Origin: UBA4732 sp002404095
GTDB lineage: Bacteria; Planctomycetota; Planctomycetia; Gemmatales; Gemmataceae
NCBI GenBank assembly: GCA_036783645.1
Contig: DAIPWT010000099.1
Span: forward strand, 1-24,436
Length of the DNA stretch: 24,436 bases
Direction of reading: 5' to 3'
A program made the translations under genes and the position numbers. The notes under the pieces are model-generated. The model searched no databases and was not told where the DNA came from. It saw nothing but the letters and a program-made list of their open reading frames with translations. Below, piece after piece: positions 15,244 through 22,680 of this stretch (positions are counted from its first letter, which is position 1; each line of letters starts with the position of its first letter).

Positions 15244-15780
15244 ATGAAAGCTCGCACATGCTTCGTTCAAGTGTGGATCAGCAACGACAAGGGCGAGAAG
15301 GCTTGTTACTCGCTCCGCCCGCTTCCGTCCGATGAGCTTGGCGCGTCCGCCGCCGGGTTCTTCCTCGCCAAGCTAAGCGACGAGGCGCCCGTCTACGCCG
15401 TCCGCGTGGAAGTCGATGGCGCCGTCTCCTGCAACTGCCCTCAGTTCAAGACCGCCGGCGCGTGCAAACATGCCGAGGCCCTGGTCGCGTCGTCCGTGTT
15501 GCCGGTCGGCCTACTCTTCGTGCTGAAGAGCCGCAACCGACTCCTCAATCACGCCGAGGCCGAAATCCTCCGCGTTACCGAAGCCGCCGTCGAAGAGCGC
15601 CAGCTACATGACCATGATTGCGACTGGCGCTCCGACCGAATCGCCGACTTCAGCGAACTGGTTGACCGACTAAACGCCCGCGATGAGGCGCAACGCGAGG
15701 AGATCAGGCAACTCGAAGCCGACCTCGACGAGGCCCGACAGCCCAAGAAGCGGGGTCGGCCCCGCAAGGTCGCTGCTTAA
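15244..15780 (+). CDS. SWIM zinc-finger protein with coiled coil and AT-hook-like tail
   Basis: The 178-aa protein carries a SWIM zinc finger (VSCNCPQFKTAGACKHAEAL), with zinc ligands C63, C65, C74 and H76 in the C-x-C-x(8)-C-x-H form. It is preceded by strands (FVQVWISNDKG...VYAVRVEVDGA), as in other SWIM domains, which bind DNA or protein partners. About residues 110-167 form a charged coiled coil (RNRLLNHAEAEILRVTEAAVEERQ and LNARDEAQREEIRQLEADLDEA). The C-terminus KKRGRPRKVAA has an AT-hook core (RGRP). Together these point to a DNA-binding factor for replication, recombination or packaging of the element. The start at 15244 follows TTGGAGGTCTGCCG. It is followed by two hairpins and the Sak4-like gene. 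Confidence 0.8.
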   Translation: MKARTCFVQVWISNDKGEKACYSLRPLPSDELGASAAGFFLAKLSDEAPVYAVRVEVDGAVSCNCPQFKTAGACKHAEALVASSVLPVGLLFVLKSRNRLLNHAEAEILRVTEAAVEERQLHDHDCDWRSDRIADFSELVDRLNARDEAQREEIRQLEADLDEARQPKKRGRPRKVAA

Positions 15781-15797
15781 TCCTTAAAATCCGTCCG

Positions 15798-15839
15798 GCC
15801 GGTCGGCGAAGCCGACCGGCGGGGGCTGACGCCCCCGCC
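15798..15839 (+). terminator. two overlapping hairpins between SWIM and Sak4-like genes
   Basis: GCCGGTCGGC (15798-15807) pairs with 15811-15820 around GAA. GGCGGGGGC (15818-15826) pairs with 15831-15839 around TGAC. They share 15818-15820, so both cannot form in full at once. They end about 10 nt before the ribosome binding site AAGGAGA of the next gene. Confidence 0.6.
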
Positions 15840-15860
15840 TGGCCTCCAAGGAGAAATCTT

Positions 15861-16814
15861 ATGATCGCTACCGCACCCCGCCGCCCCTCGCTCGCCCGCG
15901 TCGTCACGCAGGGGAAAGCCCTCCCCGACCGCATCGTCCTCTACGCCCCGCCCGGATGGGGCAAGACCACCTTTGCCACAGGGTTCCCTCGACCAATCTT
16001 CCTTATGACCCCCGGCGAGGATCGCTTGGTACGGCTCATCGAACAGGGGCTTGTACCGCAAACCGCCCACTTCCAGGATTTGGCGACGAGCTTCCTCGAC
16101 GTGCGAGCCGCCGTCCGCGATCTCATCGACCTGGAACATGACCACCAAACCCTTGTGATCGACGCCGCCACCGGCGCGGAACGCCTCGCACACGAGCAGA
16201 TCGCAATTCAGCACTTCAGCCGCGACGACGGCGAAGCGGATTGGGGCGAACACGGATTTAACGGCTTCGGCAAGGGCGAGAAGATTTCCGCCAACCAGCT
16301 TTGGATGCCGTTCCTCCAACTCCTCGACGACCTCCGCGCCACCCGCCGAATGCGGATCGTCCTGCTGTGCCACTCCGGCACCCACTCGCAACGCAACCCC
16401 GATGGCCCCGACTACGACAAGGTTGCCCCTCTCTCCAAGCAGGCCTGGGCGTTTACCAGCAAATGGGCCGACATGATCCTACGCGGCTCGGTTGAAGTCA
16501 CGCTGAAGAAGGACGACCCCAAAAGCAAGATCGCCAAGGCCAAGGCCCAAGGAGGCAATGTGCGCATCCTCCACACAGTCGGCGCCGCCGCCTTCGACGC
16601 CAAGAACTGTCACCGCCTACCGCCCACCATCCGCCTCGGCGAAGACCCTCACCGCGCGTTCGACGCCTTCCGCGCGGCTTTCCCCAAACGACAGGAGGTT
16701 TCCAACGGACACGGAACTACGCACGATCTTAACGGAACTGGCCCGCGAACTCTTGCGACGGTTGGAGCGACGACCGCCGCCCCACCTGACGCCCAGCCAG
16801 CGAGCGATCCTTGA
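15861..16814 (+). CDS. Sak4-like RecA-fold ATPase (phage single-strand annealing/recombination)
   Basis: The 317-aa product is an AAA_24/Sak4-type phage nucleotide-binding protein. These are RecA/Rad51-like ATPases that help anneal single DNA strands during phage recombination and replication. The P-loop is YAPPGWGKTTFATGF (28-42, K35, T36), Walker B is QTLVIDAATGAERLA (D101), and MRIVLLCHSGTHSQ fits the sensor strand. The later LKKDDPKSKIAKAKAQGGNVRILHTVGAAAFDAKNCHRLPPTIRLG block is typical of the family. The last about 40 residues (QEVSNGHGTTHDLNG...PASDP) are low in complexity and overlap the next gene in another frame, so the true end could differ. Start is ATG 15861 with AAGGAGA upstream. 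Confidence 0.82.
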   Translation: MIATAPRRPSLARVVTQGKALPDRIVLYAPPGWGKTTFATGFPRPIFLMTPGEDRLVRLIEQGLVPQTAHFQDLATSFLDVRAAVRDLIDLEHDHQTLVIDAATGAERLAHEQIAIQHFSRDDGEADWGEHGFNGFGKGEKISANQLWMPFLQLLDDLRATRRMRIVLLCHSGTHSQRNPDGPDYDKVAPLSKQAWAFTSKWADMILRGSVEVTLKKDDPKSKIAKAKAQGGNVRILHTVGAAAFDAKNCHRLPPTIRLGEDPHRAFDAFRAAFPKRQEVSNGHGTTHDLNGTGPRTLATVGATTAAPPDAQPASDP

Positions 16815-16959
16815 AGCCCTCACCGACGAGCCGCAACCAAGTCGCCGGCTGGCCCGCGAAGCCGGCCGGCGATTCAACTCCACTTTCATGGAGACCTTAC
16901 GCGGCCTCGTGTCGGCCGGCCTCGTTCGCAAAACGGCGCCAGGCTACTTGAAACCATAG
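16753..16959 (+). CDS. winged-helix DNA-binding protein, start uncertain
   Basis: This frame encodes a compact winged-helix-like domain: LTPSQRAILEALTDEPQPSRRLAREAGRRFNSTFMETLRGLVSAGLVRKTAPGYLKP. It resembles MarR-type or phage helix-turn-helix proteins that read DNA. It overlaps the end of the Sak4-like gene in the +1 frame. No ATG fits: the listed TTG at 16753 is a guess, with TTG 16762 and CTG 16738 as alternatives. A strong AGGAGG lies at 16693-16698, but no standard start follows it at normal spacing. A ribosomal frameshift joining this domain to the Sak4-like protein is another reading. The domain itself is more certain than its 5' end. Confidence 0.5.
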   Translation: MRRLERRPPPHLTPSQRAILEALTDEPQPSRRLAREAGRRFNSTFMETLRGLVSAGLVRKTAPGYLKP

Positions 16960-17167
16960 AACGCCCGGCTGATCTGCCGATGCCACCGCCGCGCCGCCGG
17001 CCATCGGCCCAATAGCTACTTTCGCGAGCGCCTTTCCCGGTTGGTTGAGGCGAACCTTGCAAGACGAACGCGCCGGGGTTACGCACGGCCGTAGCCGCGC
17101 CGCCCAGGTAATTGCCTACCCGACCGGCCGACGAGCCGACGATAACACCCAAGTAGGAGGACAGTCG

Positions 17168-18355
17168 ATGAGGAAGACAAAGAAGCGCCGGGGCCGCGGC
17201 GAAGGGTCGATCTACCAGCGTGAAAGCGACGGCCGATGGGTGGGTTCCGTCGTGGTCGGCTACAACGCCGAGGGCAAGCCCCGCCGCAAGGTGGTTTATG
17301 GGGACACCAAGGAGGAAGCCCAACGCCTCCTTAACGAACTCTTGCAGAAGGTCCAGGCCGGGGACGCGGACCGCGGCGACGGCCTTCTCAGCGGCAAACT
17401 CGACTGGTGGCTCAACTGCAACGTCAAGGCCCGCGTCGATCCGGCCACCTACGCCTTACACAAGCAGCGCATCGAGCAGTACATCCTTCCGAAGCTTGGG
17501 CATTACGCCATCGCCGCCCTCAGCGAATACCTAATCCGCAACTGGTACGACGAAATGGAGAAGGAGGGACGCTCGCCCGACCTACGCAACAAATGCGGCC
17601 AGCTGCTACGCCGCTGTCTGGACAAGTGCGTGTCAGACGGCGACATAAAGACCAACCCGACGCGAAAGCTATGCCTGCCGCGCGTCACCGCCGAGGAAAT
17701 GCACCCCCTGGACACTGAGCAGGCCCGCGCCTTCCTCGCCGTCGCCGGCCGCCACCGCCTCGCCGCACTCTGGCTGCTGGCCTTGGACAGCGGCATGAGG
17801 CAGGGCGAAATCCTGGCCCTAACCTGGGCCGACGTGGACTTCGCTAACGGGGTCGTCAGCGTCACGAAGTCGGTGCGAACCGGCGACAAGGGCGCGGCCC
17901 GCGTGAAGGAGGTTAAAACCAAGGCCAGCCGCCGCCGCATCCGAGTGACGCGCCAAACCCTCGACGCCCTGGCGGCTCGCCGCAAGCAAAGTCGCGGCCC
18001 GTTAGTATTTGCCACGTCCGCCCGCGCCGCCCACAGAGGTCAACCCCGTTACATGAACAAGGCAAACTTGACCAAGAGCTTTCGCCTCTTGCTGCGCAAG
18101 GCCGGCTTGCCGAAGCTCCGCTTCCATGACCTACGGCACACCCACGCCACCTTTGCCTTGCAGGCAACCAAGAACATCAAGGCGGTGTCGTCGCGGCTCG
18201 GCCATGCCGACGTCCGCGTTACCTTGAACACCTACGCCCACTATTTACCGCTGATGGAAGAGGAGTACGTTTCGGCTATGGAAACACTACTGGAAACGCC
18301 CCCGGCGCCGCCCGCCGACGCTCCGCAACAAGAGACAGGCAATGTCCTTGATTGA
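17168..18355 (+). CDS. int: tyrosine-type integrase of the element
   Basis: The 395-aa product is a phage-type tyrosine recombinase that inserts and excises the element at its att sites. The N-terminal region (RRGRGEGSIYQRESDGRWVGSVVVGYNAEGKPRRK, 8-41) is the three-strand arm-binding domain. Residues about 75-165 form the SAM-like core-binding domain. The catalytic domain holds R211 (DSGMRQGEILALTWADVDF), a lysine in KTKASRRRIRV (K252), H320 and R323 (HDLRHTHATF), H346 (LGHADV) and the nucleophile Y356 (LNTYAHYL). All six key positions are present, so it should be active. Start is ATG 17168, 7 nt after AGGAGG; upstream in-frame sequence lacks a domain. The gene stops 86 bp before attR, and the right ATGCTACA pair begins at its last stop-codon base. 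Confidence 0.93.
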   Translation: MRKTKKRRGRGEGSIYQRESDGRWVGSVVVGYNAEGKPRRKVVYGDTKEEAQRLLNELLQKVQAGDADRGDGLLSGKLDWWLNCNVKARVDPATYALHKQRIEQYILPKLGHYAIAALSEYLIRNWYDEMEKEGRSPDLRNKCGQLLRRCLDKCVSDGDIKTNPTRKLCLPRVTAEEMHPLDTEQARAFLAVAGRHRLAALWLLALDSGMRQGEILALTWADVDFANGVVSVTKSVRTGDKGAARVKEVKTKASRRRIRVTRQTLDALAARRKQSRGPLVFATSARAAHRGQPRYMNKANLTKSFRLLLRKAGLPKLRFHDLRHTHATFALQATKNIKAVSSRLGHADVRVTLNTYAHYLPLMEEEYVSAMETLLETPPAPPADAPQQETGNVLD

Positions 18356-18398
18356 TGCTACACTTATGCTACATCGGGCCGTCCCGCCCGGTGTAGCA
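18355..18398 (+). promoter_or_regulatory. paired ATGCTACA motifs plus an inverted copy, probable integrase arm sites (right)
   Basis: ATGCTACA is at 18355-18362 and 18366-18373, with the same 11-bp step as at 9244-9262. An inverted TGTAGCA lies at 18392-18398; its longer form GGTGTAGCA is the complement of TGCTACACC at the left pair. All lie between the integrase stop and attR. Confidence 0.65.
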
Positions 18399-18441
18399 CA
18401 CGCCGTAAGTTATAATGGTTGAAAGGCTTAACGAAACAGGC

Positions 18442-18467
18442 AAAAAGAAGTACGCCCGGCGACCGTC
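18442..18467 (+). repeat. attR core (26-bp direct repeat)
   Basis: This copy is identical to 9097-9122. It continues into chromosomal DNA that completes a hairpin (see 18442-18480). Confidence 0.88.
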
Positions 18468-18480
18468 GCCGGGCGTCTTC
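18442..18480 (-). terminator. hairpin at attR, terminator-like on the minus strand
   Basis: 18452-18461 pairs with 18467-18476 (10 bp), extended by GAAG/CTTC (18447-18450 with 18477-18480) around one bulged T. Read leftward, the stem is followed by a run of five T. In the restored empty site, the run would be seven T. No minus-strand gene ends here now, so it may be an old terminator used as the integration site. Confidence 0.6.
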
Positions 18481-18677
18481 TATTGGGGAAGAGTTGGTGC
18501 GATAGGGAAATGCGCCTCGCGTCGTTCCTTGCGCGCTTGCGCGCGATTTTTCTATTTTTTTCTTGCAGCCACGACGTAGATCGCTTATTACTAAGCATGT
18601 TCGAGAGACGCATCGCCTCGCCCGCCGGCAAACACCCTGCGACGAATCATCGTTTTTCCCAAAAGGGAGATGTGCCA

Positions 18678-19079
18678 ATGGCCGTGATGCTGCAAGAAAT
18701 CGATGTGAAAGAGGCGGCCGCCGCCAAAGACCGCGAACGGCTGCAAGGCGTCTGGAACTTCGTCACCGGACGGCGCAAGGCCCAGCTGTTCATCAGCGGC
18801 GACCACTTCACCGCCAAGTTCAGCAACGGCGACGTCTACCTCGGAACCTTTGACGTCGATCCGACGCGCAAGCCCAAGGCGATGGACATGACCGTCAACG
18901 AAGGCCCGCTCAAGTTCAAGGGCGTCGCCGCCAAGGCCATCTACGCGCTGGACGGCGAACACCTTGTCTGGTGTCCCGCCGAGCCGGGCGCGACGGAACG
19001 GCCCAAGGCGTTTCCGCCTACGGATAGTCAGGAATTTTTGTGCATCGTGTTCCGACGCGAGAAGCCTTTTCAGAGTTGA
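18678..19079 (+). CDS. TIGR03067-type planctomycete protein
   Basis: The 133-aa product carries the TIGR03067 domain, a family of unknown function frequent in planctomycetes. Matching features are AKDRERLQGVWNFVTG at about 16-31, FISGDHFTAKFSNGDVYLGTFDVDPTRKPKAMDM, and the closing AIYALDGEHLVWCPAEPGATERPKAFPPTDSQEFLCIVFRRE. Here it lacks the usual signal peptide: the N-terminus MAVMLQEIDVKEAAA is not hydrophobic enough. The upstream extension of the frame to 18483 contains a hydrophobic stretch, but lacks a good ribosome binding site, while AAGGGAG lies 8 nt before 18678. Function unknown. It ends in the shared hairpin with korB. Confidence 0.82.
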   Translation: MAVMLQEIDVKEAAAAKDRERLQGVWNFVTGRRKAQLFISGDHFTAKFSNGDVYLGTFDVDPTRKPKAMDMTVNEGPLKFKGVAAKAIYALDGEHLVWCPAEPGATERPKAFPPTDSQEFLCIVFRREKPFQS

Positions 19080-19084
19080 CTCCC

Positions 19085-19144
19085 GTTAGCCCGACGCGCG
19101 AGCGAGGGATGGGGTTCTAACCCTCGGTCGCGCGTCGGGCTAAC
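19085..19144. terminator. long hairpin shared by convergent genes (TTAGCC family)
   Basis: GTTAGCCCGACGCGCGAGCG...(19085-19108) pairs with 19121-19144 over 24 bp with one mismatch, around a 12-nt loop. It begins 6 bp after the TIGR03067 stop, and its right arm overlaps the korB stop codon, so it should end transcription from both sides. Confidence 0.8.
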
Positions 19145-20168
19145 TTCCTTTCACTTCCCACATGTCATCGCTGGCGAACAGTCCTTCTAGCTTGCCCTTG
19201 CCCTTCTTTTGGACCGCCATTTCGTGCTGTTGACGCATCTGGCCGTCGAAGGTCGGTCGCTCCACGCAGCGCATCACACCTAAACACTCCGGCATCTCCG
19301 GATAAACCATCCGGCTCAGTACGCCAGCCAAAGTCGGCGACGCGGCCGACTCGTTGTGGACGAGAAGGTCTTTCTCCGTGACGCCGTTTCCCAGCGTCAC
19401 CACTTCGGGTTCGAGGCCGTTCAGACGGATGCCCTTGTCGCGATTCTTGCCGAACACCAGCGGCTTGCCATGTTCCAGATAGACCATGTTGTCCGACTTG
19501 ACGTTCTTGTCGCTGGCGTACTTGAAAGCATTGTCGTTGAAGATGAGGCAGTTCTGGTAAACCTCGACGAGGGCCGTCCCCTTGTGAGCCGCCGCTCGGC
19601 CCAGCGTCTGGGTGAGATGCTGAATGTCCACGTCCACCGTGCGGGCGATGAAAGTGGCGTCGGCGCCCAGGGCAAGCGACAGCGGACGCAATGGTCGATC
19701 CAACGAGCCGGCCGGCGTGGTCTTGCTCTTGGTGCCCGGCCGGGAGGTCGGCGAATACTGGCCCTTTGTGAGACCGTAAATCTCGTTATTGAACAGAATG
19801 ATCTTCAGGTCGATGTTGCGGCGAATGGCGTGGATGAGGTGGTTGCCGCCGATGGAGAGGCCGTCGCCGTCGCCAGTAACGACCCAGACGGTGAGGTCGG
19901 GCCGGGCCGCCTTGAGGCCGGTGGCGAAGGTCGGGGCGCGGCCGTGGATGGTGTGAAAGCCGTAGGTGTTCATGTAGTAGGGGAAGCGGCTGGAACAGCC
20001 GATGCCGGAGATGAACACCATCTTTTCGCGGGGAATGCCGAGGGGGGCGAGCGCTTTCTTCATCTGGGCGAGGATGGAGTAGTCGCCGCAGCCGGGGCAC
20101 CAGCGGATTTCCTGGTCGCTGGCCAGGTCTTTGGGCGTCAGGGTGGGCAGCATTGTTGCGGTGGACAT
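19140..20168 (-). CDS. korB: 2-oxoacid:ferredoxin oxidoreductase, beta subunit
   Basis: This is the thiamine-pyrophosphate-binding subunit (342 aa) of a 2-oxoglutarate- or related 2-oxoacid:ferredoxin oxidoreductase. The complex converts the oxoacid plus CoA to acyl-CoA and CO2 and passes electrons to ferredoxin. The 4Fe-4S ligands are visible: C24 and C27 in RWCPGCGD, C58 in GIGCSSR and C207 in VYQNCLIF. The TPP motif runs from GDGDGLSIGGNHLIHAIRRN to LFNNEIYGLTKGQYSPTS (99-142). Length is normal for KorB. The alpha subunit gene lies 52 bp upstream on the same strand, forming a two-gene operon. The exact oxoacid cannot be settled from sequence; 2-oxoglutarate is most likely from the KorAB-type layout. 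Confidence 0.9.
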   Translation of the reverse strand: MSTATMLPTLTPKDLASDQEIRWCPGCGDYSILAQMKKALAPLGIPREKMVFISGIGCSSRFPYYMNTYGFHTIHGRAPTFATGLKAARPDLTVWVVTGDGDGLSIGGNHLIHAIRRNIDLKIILFNNEIYGLTKGQYSPTSRPGTKSKTTPAGSLDRPLRPLSLALGADATFIARTVDVDIQHLTQTLGRAAAHKGTALVEVYQNCLIFNDNAFKYASDKNVKSDNMVYLEHGKPLVFGKNRDKGIRLNGLEPEVVTLGNGVTEKDLLVHNESAASPTLAGVLSRMVYPEMPECLGVMRCVERPTFDGQMRQQHEMAVQKKGKGKLEGLFASDDMWEVKGS

Positions 20169-20183
20169 TAGGTATCTTCCTGT

Positions 20184-20224
20184 TCTGAAAGACCTATAGG
20201 ACTCATAGGTCTTATAGGTCTTAT
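20184..20224 (-). repeat. short ACCTATAAG-like repeats between korA and korB
   Basis: The 52-bp spacer read leftward contains AAGACCTAT twice in tandem, then GAGTCCTATAGGTC. The 9-bp step and the CCTATAGG palindrome are clear. The first copy touches the korA stop. The role is unknown; it may tune korB translation or be slippage DNA. Confidence 0.6.
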
Positions 20225-22089
20225 AAAGTCGTTCGCGTTAGTTCTTCAATTTTGGTTTCAATATCGCTGACCTGGAACGGCCGGCCTTGCACTTTAGTCA
20301 GGCTCACGGCGTCCACCAGGAAAGCGGCGCGGAGCAGGTGAGCCAACTGGCCGCCGTTCAGCTCCGGTATTAGCACCTTTTTGTAGCTTTTCAACACTTT
20401 CTCGATGTTGCGCGGCATCGGGTTAAGGTAGCGCAAATGCGCCTGCGCGACGCTCAGCCCCTTGCGCTGCGCCCGCTGTACGGCCGTGGCGATCGAGCCG
20501 TAGGTGCCGCCCCAGCCGATCACCAGCAAGTCCCCCTCGGTGGGGCCGCTCACTTCCAATAGCGGAATGTCATTGGCGATATTGGCGATCTTCTGAGCGC
20601 GACATTTTACCATTCGCTCATGGTTTTCCGGGTCGTAACTGACGTTGCCGGTCGTCTGTTCCTTTTCGATGCCGCCGATGCGGTGTTCGAGTCCCGGCGT
20701 TCCCGGCACGGCCCACGGCCTAACCAACTGGTCGTCGCGCTTGTACGGCAGGAAATGCGCGTCGCCGTTGGAGCCGGCGTTCGGCCCCGTGGGATGGTGG
20801 ATTTCAATCTTCGGCAGCTGGGCCGGGTCAGGCAACAGCCACGGCTCGGCGCCGTTGGCGAGATAGCCGTCCGACAGCAGCAGCACCGGCGTCATGTGAC
20901 CGACCGCCAACCGCACCGCCTCGACGGCCATCGTGAAGCAGTCACCCGGCGAACAGGGCGCCACGATGCAGACAGGGCACTCGCCGTTGCGGCCGTACAT
21001 CGCCTGTAAAAGGTCCGCTTGCTCCGTTTTGGTCGGCAGGCCGGTACTGGGGCCGCCGCGCTGCACGTCGATCACCACCAACGGCAACTCGGTCATCACC
21101 GCCAAGCCGATGCCCTCGGATTTCAAGCAGATGCCGGGGCCGCTCGTGGCCGTCACGCCGAGACAACCGCCGAACGCCGCGCCGATGGCCATGCCGATGG
21201 CCGCGATTTCATCCTCTGCCTGGATGCAGGAGACCGGGTAGTGCTTCATGCCGATGAGTTGGTGCAGGATGTCGGAGGCGGGCGTGATGGGATAGCCGGC
21301 GAAGAGCATCTGCGTATCGGCCTGGACGGCGGCGGTGACGAGGCCGAGCGCGAGCGCTTCGTTGCCGGTGATTTTGCGATATTTGCCAGGCGGCAAGACA
21401 GCCTTGGCGACGTGGTAGTGGACGGGCATCAATTCGGTGGTTTCGCCGTAGTTGTAGCCGGCTTTGAGGGCCGCGCTGTTGGCGAGCATGACCGATTCTT
21501 TCTTACCGAACTTCTCAACGATCCACTTTAGCGTCGGCGCCAACGGCCGTTCGTAGAGCCAGAAGACGAGGCCGAGCGCGAAGAAATTCTTGCAGCGGTC
21601 GGCGTCGCGCGTGCCGAGTTTCTGCGTGGCCACCGCTTCACGGTTCAGCGCGGTCAGCGGGATAGAGATGACGCGGTAGCCGGCCAGCGAACCGTCTTCG
21701 AGCGGGTTGGAGATGCAGTTGGCTTTGCGCAGATCGCCGGCGCCGAAGGCGTCTTTGTTGATGACGAGGATGCCGCCGGGTTCGACGTCCTTGAGGCGCG
21801 TCTTGAGGGCGGCGGGGTTCATGGCGACGAGGGCGTTGAGGCGATCGCCGGGCGTGAAGATTTCGGTGCTGCTGAACTGGACCTGGAAGCCGGAGACGCC
21901 GGCCAGGGTGCCGATCGGAGCGCGGATCTCGGCGGGGAAGTCGGGAAAAGTGCTGATGTCGTTGCCGAGATTGGCCGAGGCGCTGGCGAACTCGGTGCCG
22001 ATGAGTTGCATACCGTCGCCGGAGTCGCCGCAAAAACCGATGGTCGCTTGTTCTAGCTCGACGAGGGGCTTATCCATCAATGGAGTCAT
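20221..22089 (-). CDS. korA: 2-oxoacid:ferredoxin oxidoreductase, fused gamma-alpha subunit
   Basis: The 622-aa product joins the gamma (POR) domain to the alpha chain, the two-subunit layout of KorA. Residues about 10-195 are the gamma domain (ATIGFCGDSGDGMQLIGTEFA, PDFPAEIRAPIGTLAGVSGFQVQFSS, VAMNPAALKTRL). The alpha part holds GNEALALGLVTAAVQADTQMLFAGYPITPASDILHQL, QAEDEIAAIGMAIGAAFGG and TSGPGICLKSEGIGLAVMTELPLVVIDVQRGGPSTGLPTKTEQADLLQA. The C-terminal domain has LLVIGWGGTYGSIATAV. It binds the oxoacid/CoA side of the complex and works with KorB, directly downstream. ATG 22089 is preferred over the longer frame from 22191 because the domain begins right after it; the ribosome site is weak. 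No ferredoxin-like delta gene is adjacent. Confidence 0.88.
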   Translation of the reverse strand: MTPLMDKPLVELEQATIGFCGDSGDGMQLIGTEFASASANLGNDISTFPDFPAEIRAPIGTLAGVSGFQVQFSSTEIFTPGDRLNALVAMNPAALKTRLKDVEPGGILVINKDAFGAGDLRKANCISNPLEDGSLAGYRVISIPLTALNREAVATQKLGTRDADRCKNFFALGLVFWLYERPLAPTLKWIVEKFGKKESVMLANSAALKAGYNYGETTELMPVHYHVAKAVLPPGKYRKITGNEALALGLVTAAVQADTQMLFAGYPITPASDILHQLIGMKHYPVSCIQAEDEIAAIGMAIGAAFGGCLGVTATSGPGICLKSEGIGLAVMTELPLVVIDVQRGGPSTGLPTKTEQADLLQAMYGRNGECPVCIVAPCSPGDCFTMAVEAVRLAVGHMTPVLLLSDGYLANGAEPWLLPDPAQLPKIEIHHPTGPNAGSNGDAHFLPYKRDDQLVRPWAVPGTPGLEHRIGGIEKEQTTGNVSYDPENHERMVKCRAQKIANIANDIPLLEVSGPTEGDLLVIGWGGTYGSIATAVQRAQRKGLSVAQAHLRYLNPMPRNIEKVLKSYKKVLIPELNGGQLAHLLRAAFLVDAVSLTKVQGRPFQVSDIETKIEELTRTTL

Positions 22090-22227
22090 AACGCGTTGTC
22101 TCTGCCTTTCTTCTTTGCAAGGCGATGGATCGGAAGCAGTCCGATTGGTCCATTGGTATCTTATCCCGTTTAGGCGAAGTCCGCAAAGCAACTCTTCAGA
22201 AAAGGTTCGTTTAGCCGCGCTTTCGTT

Positions 22228-22287
22228 TAGCCGCGACCCGAAGGAGAGCGCGTCTCTCCACGCGCTCCCCTTCGGGTCGCGGCTAAG
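22228..22287. repeat. long hairpin upstream of korA (TTAGCC family)
   Basis: TTAGCCGCGACCCGAAGG...(22228-22254) pairs with 22261-22287 over 27 bp with one mismatch. A broken extra copy of the left end (TTTAGCCGCG) lies just before it, at about 22211-22220. It sits between divergent genes and so is not a terminator for either. This suggests a dispersed repeat. Confidence 0.75.
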
Positions 22288-22482
22288 AATGTGTTTGCGC
22301 CCACCTATAGGGGTCGCGCCTGACGCGCCGGCGCGGGAGGCGGTTTTTTTAGGGACGGCGGGTACTGGCGGCTTGTGGATGAAGTCCTAGAATGGTGCAA
22401 TTGCATACCGACCTGCGACGATATCCATGTCGGGCGAGGGCGCCGGGTCGAGGGGTTTATGCTGGCGCTGAGAGGACAGTTC

Positions 22483-22665
22483 ATGGAAAAATGGATGTGC
22501 TGGGGATCCATGGGGGTCGCCGGCTTGCTCCTACTGCTGTTCCTGCTCGACATTTTCCTTGCCGTCCCCTTCGGCAGAGCCAGCTACATTGTGGACGGCG
22601 CCGGCATTCTGGCCTGCGGCGTGGTCCTCTACCTCGCTTACGACGCCTTCCGCGATTTGCGTTAA
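22483..22665 (+). CDS. small membrane protein, 60 aa
   Basis: The product (MEKWMCWGSMGVAGLLLLLFLLDIFLAVPFGRASYIVDGAGILACGVVLYLAYDAFRDLR, given here as two parts) has two probable membrane helices: GVAGLLLLLFLLDIFLAV and GAGILACGVVLYLAYDAF. They are joined by a short loop with PFGRASYIVD. It ends in a charged tail. I do not recognise a family beyond small planctomycete membrane proteins. ATG 22483 is preferred because AGAGGA lies 6 nt upstream; an in-frame ATG at 22459 is possible. The gene ends 15 bp before the GGCGAGCCGGG hairpin. Confidence 0.68.
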   Translation: MEKWMCWGSMGVAGLLLLLFLLDIFLAVPFGRASYIVDGAGILACGVVLYLAYDAFRDLR

Positions 22666-22680
22666 AGGCACTAACAGAAC

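Larger units (their letters stand above)
9097..18467 (+). mobile_element. integrative element / putative phage satellite with lone HK97 capsid gene
   Basis: The element is bounded by a perfect 26-bp direct repeat (9097-9122 and 18442-18467). A tyrosine integrase gene sits beside the right repeat and an excisionase-like HTH gene near the left. All genes in between read rightward. The content is phage-derived: HK97-fold capsid, RepA-like ATPase, Sak4-like annealing ATPase, SWIM and winged-helix proteins. No terminase, portal, protease, tail or lysis gene is recognisable. That pattern fits capsid-bearing phage satellites or a decayed prophage better than a complete phage. About 1.5 kb (13381-14882) is non-coding and rich in hairpins. 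Chromosomal-type genes flank both sides. Confidence 0.85.

Noticed and set aside
18411..18416. TATAAT as a promoter at the right end of the element
   Set aside because: No -35-like sequence at 16-18 bp upstream, and planctomycete promoters are not well predicted from this motif alone.
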